41,178 bases of DNA from an uncultured Verrucomicrobiota bacterium (lineage in GTDB: Bacteria; Verrucomicrobiota; Verrucomicrobiia; Verrucomicrobiales; Verrucomicrobiaceae). Each line of letters starts with the position of its first letter. Within the stretch, counting starts at the first letter, position 1. The notes under the pieces were generated by a model, which was given only the letters and a program-made list of their open reading frames with translations, ran no database searches and was not told the origin of the DNA. The stretch covers positions 1-41,178 of the forward strand of contig CAILZI010000128.1 of the NCBI GenBank assembly GCA_903838675.1, in the 5' to 3' direction. Made by a program: the position numbers and the translations under genes. Of the stretch, positions 34,596 to 41,178 are shown piece by piece.

Positions 34596-35827
34596 GAGTT
34601 TTTTCGTTGCTTGATCAACCAGCTTGCCGATGCCGCCAGCATGGAAGCTCCACAAACGGCTCTGATAAACATGCCAGCCTGTCGCCATGTGGTGGGGACA
34701 ATCATCCACTCCGCATTCTGTCCCTCACGCCACCCCATGGTGGCCAGCGTCATGAGCATGATGAAGACGGCGAGATTCCACCCCCCCACCGTTCTTGGAC
34801 TGCCGACAGACCGCCCCGTGATGACCGAAAGAATCATGGCGCAAAACGAAGTCGTAAAAGCCGCCATCGCGAGATGCGAGTGCGCGACCAGCCCCTGGGT
34901 GAATTTGATGTGGTCCAGTATCCCCGGGAAATACATCCCCACGGCCGTCAGCGACAGCAGCGTCCACCAGAAGAGCACCGGCTTGCGCCACACCCTGGCA
35001 CACTCAGGCCATTCGAAGCCGGCCCAGTCGTAAATGATCAACCCAATCCACGGCAACTCGATCAGCATCGCTCCAATCTGCCACCAGTCATAATGCCCTC
35101 CTCCCTTCGCCTCCGCCAGACCGAAGACCACCAGCGCAAAGCCAAAGAACCACCACGTGCCCGAGATCGCAGCACCCCGCCCCTTGATGCCAGCTGTTCT
35201 CGGCAGCATCAGCATCAGCACCACCACCAGCAGCGTCGATCCCATCAAACTCGATCCCAAAGGTCCTCCTGTGGTTGGATCCACCGGCGGATAAGTCTTC
35301 GGTGACGATGCCATCACCATCATCAGCGGGACCATGGCCAGCACCACCAAACCTGCGAGTGCCACACGAACACGCATTCGGCTCCACTCTGACGCGCGAT
35401 CCCACCACGACGCAAAGAGAACTGCCCACAGGATCACGAGCGCCACCACAAACGCCTGCAGCGATCCTCCACGCCAGTCCAGGAAGATCTTGCCGGACGA
35501 TTCTCCCTTGAGCCACAGCAAACAAGCAAAGCCCAGCGCTGCTGTCCATGCCCAAACGGCCGCAGGCCCCCATCCGCGAAACCTGGATGAATCCACCTCG
35601 TAGAGTTGCAGCAGCCACGCGACCAGCGGCAGCGCCGTCCAGCCATAAAGCTGGGAGTTTAAATGCAGCGGCACCCATCGGCCGTAGCTCAGCTCACCCA
35701 GTTGCCATTGAGGCTCCACGAGAAGGATCGCAAGGAACAACCCGACACTGTTCCCAAACACCAGCCAGCCAAGCGCATGCCGTGTGGCAGTCTCAACTCC
35801 CGTCGGAGATGTGCCAGGTGCATGCAT
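34592..35827 (-). CDS. Heme-copper oxidase subunit I-like protein without recognisable CuB ligands
   Basis: 411 residues with about twelve transmembrane helices. RWVPLHLNSQLYGW (His55) resembles the helix-II low-spin heme ligand region of CcoN/NorB proteins, and GLVAHSHLAMAAF (His316, His318) resembles the helix-X H-x-H that binds both hemes. The CuB motifs of cbb3-type enzymes (the HNAV-type helix and the HH pair) are not present: only seven histidines occur in the whole protein, at 2, 17, 55, 245, 306, 316 and 318. It therefore may be a diheme b electron carrier or quinol-interacting subunit rather than an oxygen reductase. The cytochrome c fusion two genes downstream would be the natural partner. 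Starts 6 bases after the ATPase gene. Confidence 0.75.
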   Translation of the reverse strand: MHAPGTSPTGVETATRHALGWLVFGNSVGLFLAILLVEPQWQLGELSYGRWVPLHLNSQLYGWTALPLVAWLLQLYEVDSSRFRGWGPAAVWAWTAALGFACLLWLKGESSGKIFLDWRGGSLQAFVVALVILWAVLFASWWDRASEWSRMRVRVALAGLVVLAMVPLMMVMASSPKTYPPVDPTTGGPLGSSLMGSTLLVVVLMLMLPRTAGIKGRGAAISGTWWFFGFALVVFGLAEAKGGGHYDWWQIGAMLIELPWIGLIIYDWAGFEWPECARVWRKPVLFWWTLLSLTAVGMYFPGILDHIKFTQGLVAHSHLAMAAFTTSFCAMILSVITGRSVGSPRTVGGWNLAVFIMLMTLATMGWREGQNAEWMIVPTTWRQAGMFIRAVCGASMLAASASWLIKQRKNS

Positions 35828-35833
35828 CGGGCG

Positions 35834-36523
35834 TCAGCGTATCTCTCCCTCAATCCGCCCATCCCGCATCTTCATAGTGCGGTCACAGCGTTTTGCCAGA
35901 TCCAGATCATGCGTTGCCATGATCATCGTTCGTCCACGCGATCGCACCAGATCCATGAGCAGCTCCATCACGTTGTCCCGGTTCTTTTCATCCAGCGCAC
36001 CGGTGGGCTCATCACACAGCAAGATCTCCGGGTCATTCATCAGCGCACGCACCAAGGCCCCGCGCTGGCGCTCTCCACCCGAGAGCTCACGCACCTGCTG
36101 TTTGAGCCTGTGGCTCAGCCCCGTGGCCTCGGCGAGTTCGGCCAGTCGTTCCAAGGCGCCTGCCCGGCTGCCTCCTGCGGCAATCACCGGCACCAGACAG
36201 TTTTCCGCCAGCGTGAGGTCCGGCATGAGGTGATGAAACTGAAACACATACCCAATGTGAAATCGCAGCAGCTTCACCCGTGTTTTCTCATCCACCACAT
36301 CATGTCCCAGCACCGCGACCTCGCCGCGATCAATGTCCTCAAGACCGGAGACCACGTTCAGCAAAGTTGATTTCCCACAGCCTGAGGTGCCGCAGAGCGC
36401 CACGAGTTCGCCTTTGCAAACGTCAAGGCTCACGCCCTTCAAAACCTCGATGCGGCCACGATCAAAGCTCTTCCAAACGTCTTTGACTGCCACCTGCGGA
36501 TTCGTGGAATGCTCGGTCTTCAT
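35834..36523 (-). CDS. ABC transporter ATP-binding protein, LolD/MacB type
   Basis: 229 residues. Complete ATPase: Walker A GTSGCGKST (about 45-53), Q-loop YVFQFHHLMPDLTLAEN, signature LSGGERQRGALVRAL, Walker B ILLCDEPTGALD and a switch His in MATHD. The sequence around the Q-loop and the TGALD motif places it with LolD/FtsE/MacB-type ATPases, which drive mechanotransmission rather than ordinary import. Its start overlaps the stop of the FtsX-like permease (ATGA), so the two form one transporter. Confidence 0.93.
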   Translation of the reverse strand: MKTEHSTNPQVAVKDVWKSFDRGRIEVLKGVSLDVCKGELVALCGTSGCGKSTLLNVVSGLEDIDRGEVAVLGHDVVDEKTRVKLLRFHIGYVFQFHHLMPDLTLAENCLVPVIAAGGSRAGALERLAELAEATGLSHRLKQQVRELSGGERQRGALVRALMNDPEILLCDEPTGALDEKNRDNVMELLMDLVRSRGRTMIMATHDLDLAKRCDRTMKMRDGRIEGEIR

Positions 36524-37632
36524 TCAAATCGGAGGGCTTGTGCCGGATTAAGTTTCGCTGCGTACCATGCAGGGTACATCGCACCGCCCAGCGCGGTGAA
36601 TGCTGCCAAAGTCATCGCACCGGTGATTTCCATCCATCCGATGCGCGGCTCGATGTAGCCCTGCATCTGCGGAATGGCTTTGAGCACATACAAACCCAGC
36701 GCACTGATCCCCCATCCGCCCAGAGTGCCAATGGCAGACACGAGGAGAGACTCGCCAAAAATCATGCCCGCAATCTGCGCACGCGAAAATCCGCACACCC
36801 GCGCAATCGCCAGATCCTTGATGCGGCCAAACACCGATAGAATCATCGTGTTGGTCACACTCAGCCCGCCGAGCAAAAAGGCGCAGCCACCCACCACCCA
36901 CGCCGTCGTCTTGAGAATCTTGAACTGCGAGTAGCTGCGGCTGAACTCCTCATTCTCCAAGGCCGTCAGCCGGGGGTGCTGCTCCTTCATCCAGCTTTTC
37001 ACCTCACCGGACTCATGCCCGTTGGCCAGCGCCACCGTGACCACCGAGCACACACCTTGCTTATGAAAAGACTCCTGGCAGGTGGCCAGCGGCATGAAGA
37101 CCCCGCCGTTTTCAAAGCCGTTCTCCATTCTCACCACCCCGGCCACCGGATACTTCTCCTGCCCCAGCTCCACCCTGCCATCTACTAATATAGTGATGAA
37201 ATCGGCCGCTCGCTCACCCAAAACAACGCCGCGTCCGTCATCCTTAAACGCCGCCGCGCTGCCCTTGAGCCATTCACCCTTTTGCAGCCGGCTGTCAGCA
37301 GCCTGAATGCCGAAGCACGTCACAATCGGTCGATCAGGAGCACTGATGATGGCAAACAGCACCGGGCGCGCTTGCTTCACAAAAGGCTGCTTCTGCAGCT
37401 CCTCCGCCACCTCCACCGGCACATTGCTGAAAAACAAATCGGAAACGTTTTTCTCAAACACCACCATCTCCGCGTCACTGCGCAAAATGCGCTCGAACAT
37501 CTTCACCGCACCTCCGAGCAGGCCGACCACACTCAGCATCGTCGCCACCCCCAGCGCAATTCCGGCTGCGCCAATGATCGTCCTCACTCGGTGACGCCGC
37601 AGGTTGGTCAGGATCATTCGCCAAAGGCTCAT
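36520..37632 (-). CDS. ABC transporter permease, MacB/FtsX family
   Basis: 370 residues from ATG 37632 (MSLWRMILTNLRRHRVRT); the frame upstream of this lies in the preceding gene and lacks similarity. Topology is the MacB type: one N-terminal helix (about 20-40), a large periplasmic domain (about 45-235), and three C-terminal helices (VVGGCAFLLGGLSVTNTMILSVFGRIKDLAIARVCG and following, ending AKLNPAQALRFE). Such permeases move lipoproteins, peptides or small molecules across the envelope. It follows the prenyl synthase gene by 13 bases and is coupled to the ATPase downstream. Its cargo could be the assembly of the cytochrome complex, but that is inference from position only. Confidence 0.88.
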   Translation of the reverse strand: MSLWRMILTNLRRHRVRTIIGAAGIALGVATMLSVVGLLGGAVKMFERILRSDAEMVVFEKNVSDLFFSNVPVEVAEELQKQPFVKQARPVLFAIISAPDRPIVTCFGIQAADSRLQKGEWLKGSAAAFKDDGRGVVLGERAADFITILVDGRVELGQEKYPVAGVVRMENGFENGGVFMPLATCQESFHKQGVCSVVTVALANGHESGEVKSWMKEQHPRLTALENEEFSRSYSQFKILKTTAWVVGGCAFLLGGLSVTNTMILSVFGRIKDLAIARVCGFSRAQIAGMIFGESLLVSAIGTLGGWGISALGLYVLKAIPQMQGYIEPRIGWMEITGAMTLAAFTALGGAMYPAWYAAKLNPAQALRFE

Positions 37633-37645
37633 CGTTTCAAAAAAG

Positions 37646-38605
37646 TTAGGTGATTGAGACCGGAGCTGCCACGCGCAAATTCTCCAGCATCTTCCAGCGC
37701 GAGGCCGGACCAGGCAGTTTGCCCATGACACGATCACCAATGGCAATCAAACGCCTGCATCGAATTTTCGCACCATCGGCACCTTCGGAAGAAAGCAGGT
37801 TCGGCCGCTGCAGCTCCTGATCACGTCCGCCGCTTTTGCCAGATTGCGTTTCCGTCGCAAAGGCATCCTTCAAGTCATCTGCCGCCTGATACGCCACTCC
37901 TCGCAGCAATGCCAGCCGGTCGAGCAAGGTGATCTCACGCCGCGTCCCCTGGCCCACGATGGCCGGAAGCACCAAGGTCAGCCTGAGAAGATCCGCCGTT
38001 TTGCGGGCCGCGATTCGGCTCACATCCGCAGTAGTGGATGATTCACTCGAACCGTGAATATCCCACGCCTGGCCTCCCAAAACGCCATGGATGCCCAGCT
38101 TGGACTGAATCCACTCGCTGGCTTCCAAACGACGGGCTGGAGCCGCGTCGTTGATGCCCTTCCAAAGCAAGGTGTATCCCCGGTTGACCAGTGCCAGCGC
38201 AGCCAGGATGGAGACCGCCTCACCATGCGCTGCATGAAGACTGGGCGCTCCACGGCGCAGTAGGGCATTGTCCATGCTCGGCAGGTCATCAAACACGAGC
38301 GATGCAGTATGCAGATACTCGATGCCACAGCCCAGACATTCAGCCGCCTCCTGCGACAATCCCATCACAATCCCCAGCAAATAGGCCGTCACCGCCCGCA
38401 CCAGAGAGCCCGGCCTGGAAAGCAGGTCTTTCATGGCCGCAGCCAGACGCGGCTCGGTTCCTTCCAGCTGTCCGATCCGCTCCGTAAATTGCTTTGCCAT
38501 CAAAGCATGTGCGCCCCGAGTAATCATTTCCTGCTTTGATTGCGCGTCCTGACGGCGGGATTTCGATCTGTTGAAGATGCGCGGCGACCTCTCTCTGCCA
38601 GACAT
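37646..38605 (-). CDS. Short-chain prenyl diphosphate synthase (FPP/GGPP type)
   Basis: 319 residues. It condenses isopentenyl diphosphate with an allylic diphosphate in the cytoplasm. The first aspartate-rich motif is DDLPSMD (106-112), in the DDx4D form of bacterial FPP/GGPP synthases. GQAWD (179-183), RKTADLL and the second motif DDLKD (243-247) follow. The segment EYLHTASLVFDDLP is typical. The N-terminus (1-27) is basic and unconserved; an in-frame ATG at codon 27 is an alternative, but GGAG lies about nine bases before the ATG used. Chain length of the product cannot be set from sequence alone. It is the first gene of the run continuing to 32401. Confidence 0.9.
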   Translation of the reverse strand: MSGRERSPRIFNRSKSRRQDAQSKQEMITRGAHALMAKQFTERIGQLEGTEPRLAAAMKDLLSRPGSLVRAVTAYLLGIVMGLSQEAAECLGCGIEYLHTASLVFDDLPSMDNALLRRGAPSLHAAHGEAVSILAALALVNRGYTLLWKGINDAAPARRLEASEWIQSKLGIHGVLGGQAWDIHGSSESSTTADVSRIAARKTADLLRLTLVLPAIVGQGTRREITLLDRLALLRGVAYQAADDLKDAFATETQSGKSGGRDQELQRPNLLSSEGADGAKIRCRRLIAIGDRVMGKLPGPASRWKMLENLRVAAPVSIT

Positions 38606-38666
38606 CTCGCACCACTCCAGGCCAGCCCAAAGAGGCTGTCCATCGGCGGAGTGGATTTCATTATCT

Positions 38667-38694
38667 TTGTCACGGCAGAAAAGTGTCGTATAAG
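38667..38694 (+). promoter_or_regulatory. Sigma-70-like promoter with a palindrome over the -10 box
   Basis: TTGTCA (38667-38672) and TATAAG (38689-38694) are 16 bases apart, each five of six to consensus, upstream of the gene at 38754. CGTAT-AAG-ATACG (38687-38699) is a perfect 5-bp inverted repeat covering the -10 box, which could be an operator. Confidence 0.5.
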
Positions 38695-38753
38695 ATACGT
38701 GTCCAAGTCCTTCCAGTCACCTTAGTTATAGATTAAATTACGTACACAATCTG

Positions 38754-39239
38754 ATGAAAATGAATCTCATTACTATCTTGTCGGTGTTCCTCACCGTTTC
38801 TTTTTTCAGCACGGCATCAGCCATCGCACAGCCTTACGAAACAGGCCAGACGGTCGAGACTTTCACTGCCGCAGATCAGCATGGCACCGCCTTCACTTTG
38901 AAGCCTGCTGAAACACACTATCTCTTGGTCAGCCACGACATGACCACAGGCAAGAAGGCAAACGCCGCGCTCACCGCACTTGGCAAAGATCATCTGCCCG
39001 GCAAAAAAGCCGTCTACATCGCCAACATCCACGGGATGCCTGGCATCGGTCGTTTCTTCGCCATTCCCAAAATGAAGAAATATGCCCACCAGATCATTCT
39101 CGGCGATGACGCAAACTTGATCGCGAAATTTCCACAGCAGGAAGGCAAGGTCACCGTGCTCAAGCTCGCATCCGGCCGCATTCAATCCATCTCCTACTGG
39201 ACCCCCGAATCCGAACCGGTCGATAACTACCTGAAATGA
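38754..39239 (+). CDS. Secreted thioredoxin-fold-like protein
   Basis: 161 residues. The signal peptide is clear (MKMNLITILSVFLTVSFFSTASAIA, cleavage near residue 25). The mature part reads like a peroxiredoxin/thioredoxin-type fold: VETFTAADQHGTAFTLKPAETHYLLVSHD at the start, then KAVYIANIHGMPGIGRFF, HQIILGDDANLIAKFPQQ and KVTVLKLASGRIQSISYW. There is no CxxC motif and no cysteine in the mature chain, so it is not a redox thioredoxin; similarity is to YtfJ-like or peroxiredoxin-like scaffolds. It is divergent from the prenyl-synthase operon and has its own promoter-like sequence. Function is unknown. Confidence 0.8.
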   Translation: MKMNLITILSVFLTVSFFSTASAIAQPYETGQTVETFTAADQHGTAFTLKPAETHYLLVSHDMTTGKKANAALTALGKDHLPGKKAVYIANIHGMPGIGRFFAIPKMKKYAHQIILGDDANLIAKFPQQEGKVTVLKLASGRIQSISYWTPESEPVDNYLK

Positions 39240-39341
39240 TCCGCGCGAGTTTTCCTGGTTGAGTTCGTCAGGCTCGAATCACACTCCGTTAATGCAGGCC
39301 ATCGCTCGTTTCGTTGGCCTGCCTTTAAATCCCAGTGCCAA

Positions 39342-39515
39342 CGCGCACGCGAAGTGTCTTGGACTGCGTGCGGCAAGCCTAGGCGCGACGCCGCTTTCGC
39401 AGGCTGAACCGTAGGCTGCGGCCAAAGAACATTCTCCACCTCGCGAAAGCAGTTCCGTCGAGGCAACAGCGTTGCCCTTGCCTCTCTGCCACCGCATTCC
39501 AAGACGCTGACGCGT
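39342..39515. repeat. Imperfect palindromic intergenic element
   Basis: GTCTTGGACTGCGTGCGGCA (39356-39375) and TGCCACCGCATTCCAAGAC (39487-39505) are inverted arms with a few mismatches and a small indel. The interior has related GCTTTCGC-type segments in both orientations. It lies in the 668-base stretch 39240-39907 that has no supported gene. The form resembles non-autonomous palindromic repeats; no transposase is present. Confidence 0.6.
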
Positions 39516-39543
39516 GTCTTGAACGTCCAGTTTGCAACCAGTC

Positions 39544-39558
39544 GGTGTTTGAAACACC
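39544..39558. repeat. Perfect short hairpin GGTGTTT-G-AAACACC
   Basis: Seven-base perfect inverted repeat with a one-base centre, 38 bases right of the palindromic element at 39342-39515. No T-tract follows, so termination is unproven. Confidence 0.5.
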
Positions 39559-39627
39559 CTTACTCAATGACCGTGGCAAGTTCATACCATCTTATGGCAG
39601 ACTTAAATCGCATGCCCTCTCCCTCAG

Positions 39628-39735
39628 AAAGCCCGTAGGGCTGGCACAACAGTAGCCGTGGGTGCCAACCCACGGAACCGCATCACCCACGTCTCCCAAT
39701 TTCGTGGAACCGCGTAGCGGTGACACAAAACGCCG
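39628..39735. repeat. Triple-hairpin intergenic repeat with GTA loops
   Basis: Three successive inverted repeats: AGCCC-GTA-GGGCT (39631-39643), CCGTGGGT-GCCA-ACCCACGG (39657-39676) and CCGC-GTA-GCGG (39711-39721). The two GTA-loop palindromes share their design with the GGA-loop palindromes near 13248 and 32190. The remainder up to 39907 shows no gene. Confidence 0.6.
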
Positions 39736-39907
39736 CCACGCCCACATGCAGCGACTGCCCTGAGCTCAACCACACGCCTCCGGCCAATTTTCAATTCTCA
39801 GTTTTCAGTTCCCAGTTTACAACCCCAGTCCTTAGAAGCCATGGCGAAGAAGGATCCCCACACCCGCCGCCGCGCTTGACGCCTCCCTCAACTGCGCGCC
39901 CTCCATC

Positions 39908-40879
39908 TCAGCCAGCAACTTCCCTCGGCAGCACCCGCCACGCATGCCCCACCGCCTGCGCCGTAAACACATCCTCAGGCAGACCTCTCCTCTCCATCTC
40001 CCGCCGCAGCCTCAGCACCGGCTCCTGCATCGGCTCATCCGTCAAAGCAAACGTCCCCCAGTGCATCCCCGCTGCCCGCACACACCGCGCCTCCTCAAAA
40101 GCCTGCACCGCCTCCTCCGGATTCATGTGAATCGATTTCATGATGCTCCGCGGCTGGTACGCCCCAATCGGGATCATCCCAAAATCGATCGGTCCATGCG
40201 CCTGCCCCAGTTCGCGAAACGCCGGACAGTAGGCGCTGTCACCCACATGCCACAGCTTGCAGCCCGCCCCCTCAATCAGCCAGCCACACCAGTGCGCCTG
40301 GTTACGATCAAACGGCGTTCTCGCCGTGAAGTGCTGCGCCGGAGTCGCCGTCAGCTTCACCTCATCATTCAATAGAAGCGACTGCCCCCATCGCAGCTCC
40401 TTCACCGGTCGCGAAAGCTTCTTCGCCAGCCACGCCCCATGCCCCTCCGCAATGACGATTTGCGGCTTGTCCCCCAGCTCCCTCAGCGTGCCCAGGTCCA
40501 GATGATCATAGTGACTGTGCGTCAGCAGCACCGCATCAATGCGCGGCAGATCCTCAATCCCGCACGGCGTCGGCACCTTGCGCCGCAAGAACGGCACAGG
40601 AACCGGCGAGCAATAATCCGCAAAAACAGGATCAATCAAAAGATTCAACCCCGCCCCCTGCACCAGAAATGACGCATGCCCCAGCCAGATCACTCGCCAT
40701 CCGCTCCCCGGCATCTGCGCCAGCTCATCCGCCCCCACTCGCAGCCAAGCCGCCGCCTCATTTCCCGCCTCAGGCATCAGCGCATGTTCCTTGCGCGAGA
40801 GCCCCAGCTTCCACCGCAGAATATCCATCACCCCATTCACATCATGAGGCCATGGGTTGCTGAATCGTTCGTGCGGCAT
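39908..40879 (-). CDS. MBL-fold metal-dependent hydrolase, NAPE-PLD/RomA-like
   Basis: 323 residues. The metallo-beta-lactamase fold is marked by WLGHASFLV, LLIDPVFADYCSPVP, the zinc motif LTHSHYDHLD (HxHxDH), a downstream His in TPAQHFTARTP, the Asp in WHVGDSAYCP and a final His in GMHWGTFALTDEP. This arrangement, including the long N-terminal extension and the MHWGTF ending, is typical of the NAPE-hydrolysing phospholipase D-like/RomA group, often annotated as outer membrane protein RomA or L-ascorbate lactonase-like. No signal peptide is seen, so a cytoplasmic hydrolase of unknown substrate is likely. It stands alone, with repeats downstream and a 211-base gap upstream. Confidence 0.9.
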   Translation of the reverse strand: MPHERFSNPWPHDVNGVMDILRWKLGLSRKEHALMPEAGNEAAAWLRVGADELAQMPGSGWRVIWLGHASFLVQGAGLNLLIDPVFADYCSPVPVPFLRRKVPTPCGIEDLPRIDAVLLTHSHYDHLDLGTLRELGDKPQIVIAEGHGAWLAKKLSRPVKELRWGQSLLLNDEVKLTATPAQHFTARTPFDRNQAHWCGWLIEGAGCKLWHVGDSAYCPAFRELGQAHGPIDFGMIPIGAYQPRSIMKSIHMNPEEAVQAFEEARCVRAAGMHWGTFALTDEPMQEPVLRLRREMERRGLPEDVFTAQAVGHAWRVLPREVAG

Positions 40880-41090
40880 AGTTCAATCGTACTCGCTTGC
40901 TGTACGTGCCCAAGCAAATCTTCAGCTTACTATGATTGAGACTTTCGTAACAGACTGACATCCATGTCATGAAGGCCAACGGGCTTCCAAAAACGACAGC
41001 GGGGACAAGGCATCAAATCGCCTTGGAGCCCTTATTCTATCAGGTTCCCATGCTGTTCAGGGAGTCTCGGTTGACACTCCAACCGAGGAT

Positions 41091-41178
41091 ATGCATGACA
41101 AAAGCATGACAACTCCGGCCCGAGCCTCTCGGGCCAAGGGCAGACCAGTGGCAGTGGTCAAGCAAGGCTCAGCGGCGG
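41091..41178 (+). CDS. Possible tyrosine recombinase/integrase (5' end only)
   Basis: An open frame from ATG 41091 (or ATG 41106, giving MTTPARASRAKGRPVAVVKQ) runs off the right edge after 29 codons. The RAKGRPVAVVKQG segment recalls the N-terminal strands of integrase-like recombinases seen in Verrucomicrobia, but 29 codons are too few for certainty. GCATGACA occurs twice at the start (41093 and 41104), and GGTTG-ACACT-CCAACC-type arms lie just upstream. The gap 40880-41090 shows no other gene. Confidence 0.35.
   Translation, partial: MHDKSMTTPARASRAKGRPVAVVKQGSAA

Noticed and set aside
34596..34709. Upstream extension of the small four-helix protein to 170 residues
   Set aside because: It would overlap the oxidase-like gene by over 100 bases; the ATGA junction at 34595 is the natural start.

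Overview
The window is GC-rich bacterial chromosome that looks like Verrucomicrobiota, probably near Prosthecobacter/Verrucomicrobium. The pointers are a 50-residue small basic protein of the type shared by Verrucomicrobia and Chlamydiae, secreted FGE/sulfatase-modifying-factor-like proteins, a large membrane Ser/Thr kinase with a lectin-like ectodomain, and many palindromic intergenic repeats. The assignment is inference from gene content. No rRNA, tRNA, CRISPR array or intact transposase was seen.

Left part (1-13.3 kb). A truncated RluB/RsuA-type pseudouridine synthase lies behind the small basic protein, followed by gatB, all on the minus strand. A SIMPL-domain gene on the plus strand is frameshifted and has a good terminator downstream. 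Two tandem paralogs (signal peptide, helical module, FGE-like domain) lie downstream of a CvpA-like membrane gene. Two decayed copies of the 3' end of that gene sit between the paralogs and record how they duplicated. Then come a 175-bp palindromic element, trpD, and a plus-strand pair: a short Hsp70 and a 1114-residue kinase. The kinase carries the same helical module as the FGE-like paralogs.

Centre (13.3-30.8 kb). A secreted double-psi-barrel-like protein, nadB and an aldo/keto reductase precede a dcw cell-wall/division cluster, all on the minus strand. In transcription order the cluster is rsmH, ftsL-like, ftsI, murE, murF, mraY, murD, a LysM membrane protein, ftsW, murG. The first genes overlap by ATGA junctions. 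mraZ, murC, murB, ddl and ftsQAZ are not here. A plausible promoter and a long structured leader precede rsmH. Divergent from it is a protein with a lysine/alanine/proline tail like histone H1.

Right part (31-41.2 kb). A Tat-exported sugar-isomerase-like TIM barrel is followed by a tight six-gene minus-strand operon. In transcription order it encodes a prenyl diphosphate synthase, a MacB/FtsX-type permease, a LolD-type ATPase, a heme-copper-oxidase subunit I-like protein that keeps the heme histidines but lacks recognisable CuB ligands, a small four-helix membrane protein, and a fusion of an MFS-like membrane domain to CcoO-like and CcoP-like cytochrome c domains. This is the best candidate for an undescribed system. 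A thioredoxin-like secreted protein, a repeat-rich gap, an MBL-fold hydrolase and the first codons of a possible integrase complete the window.
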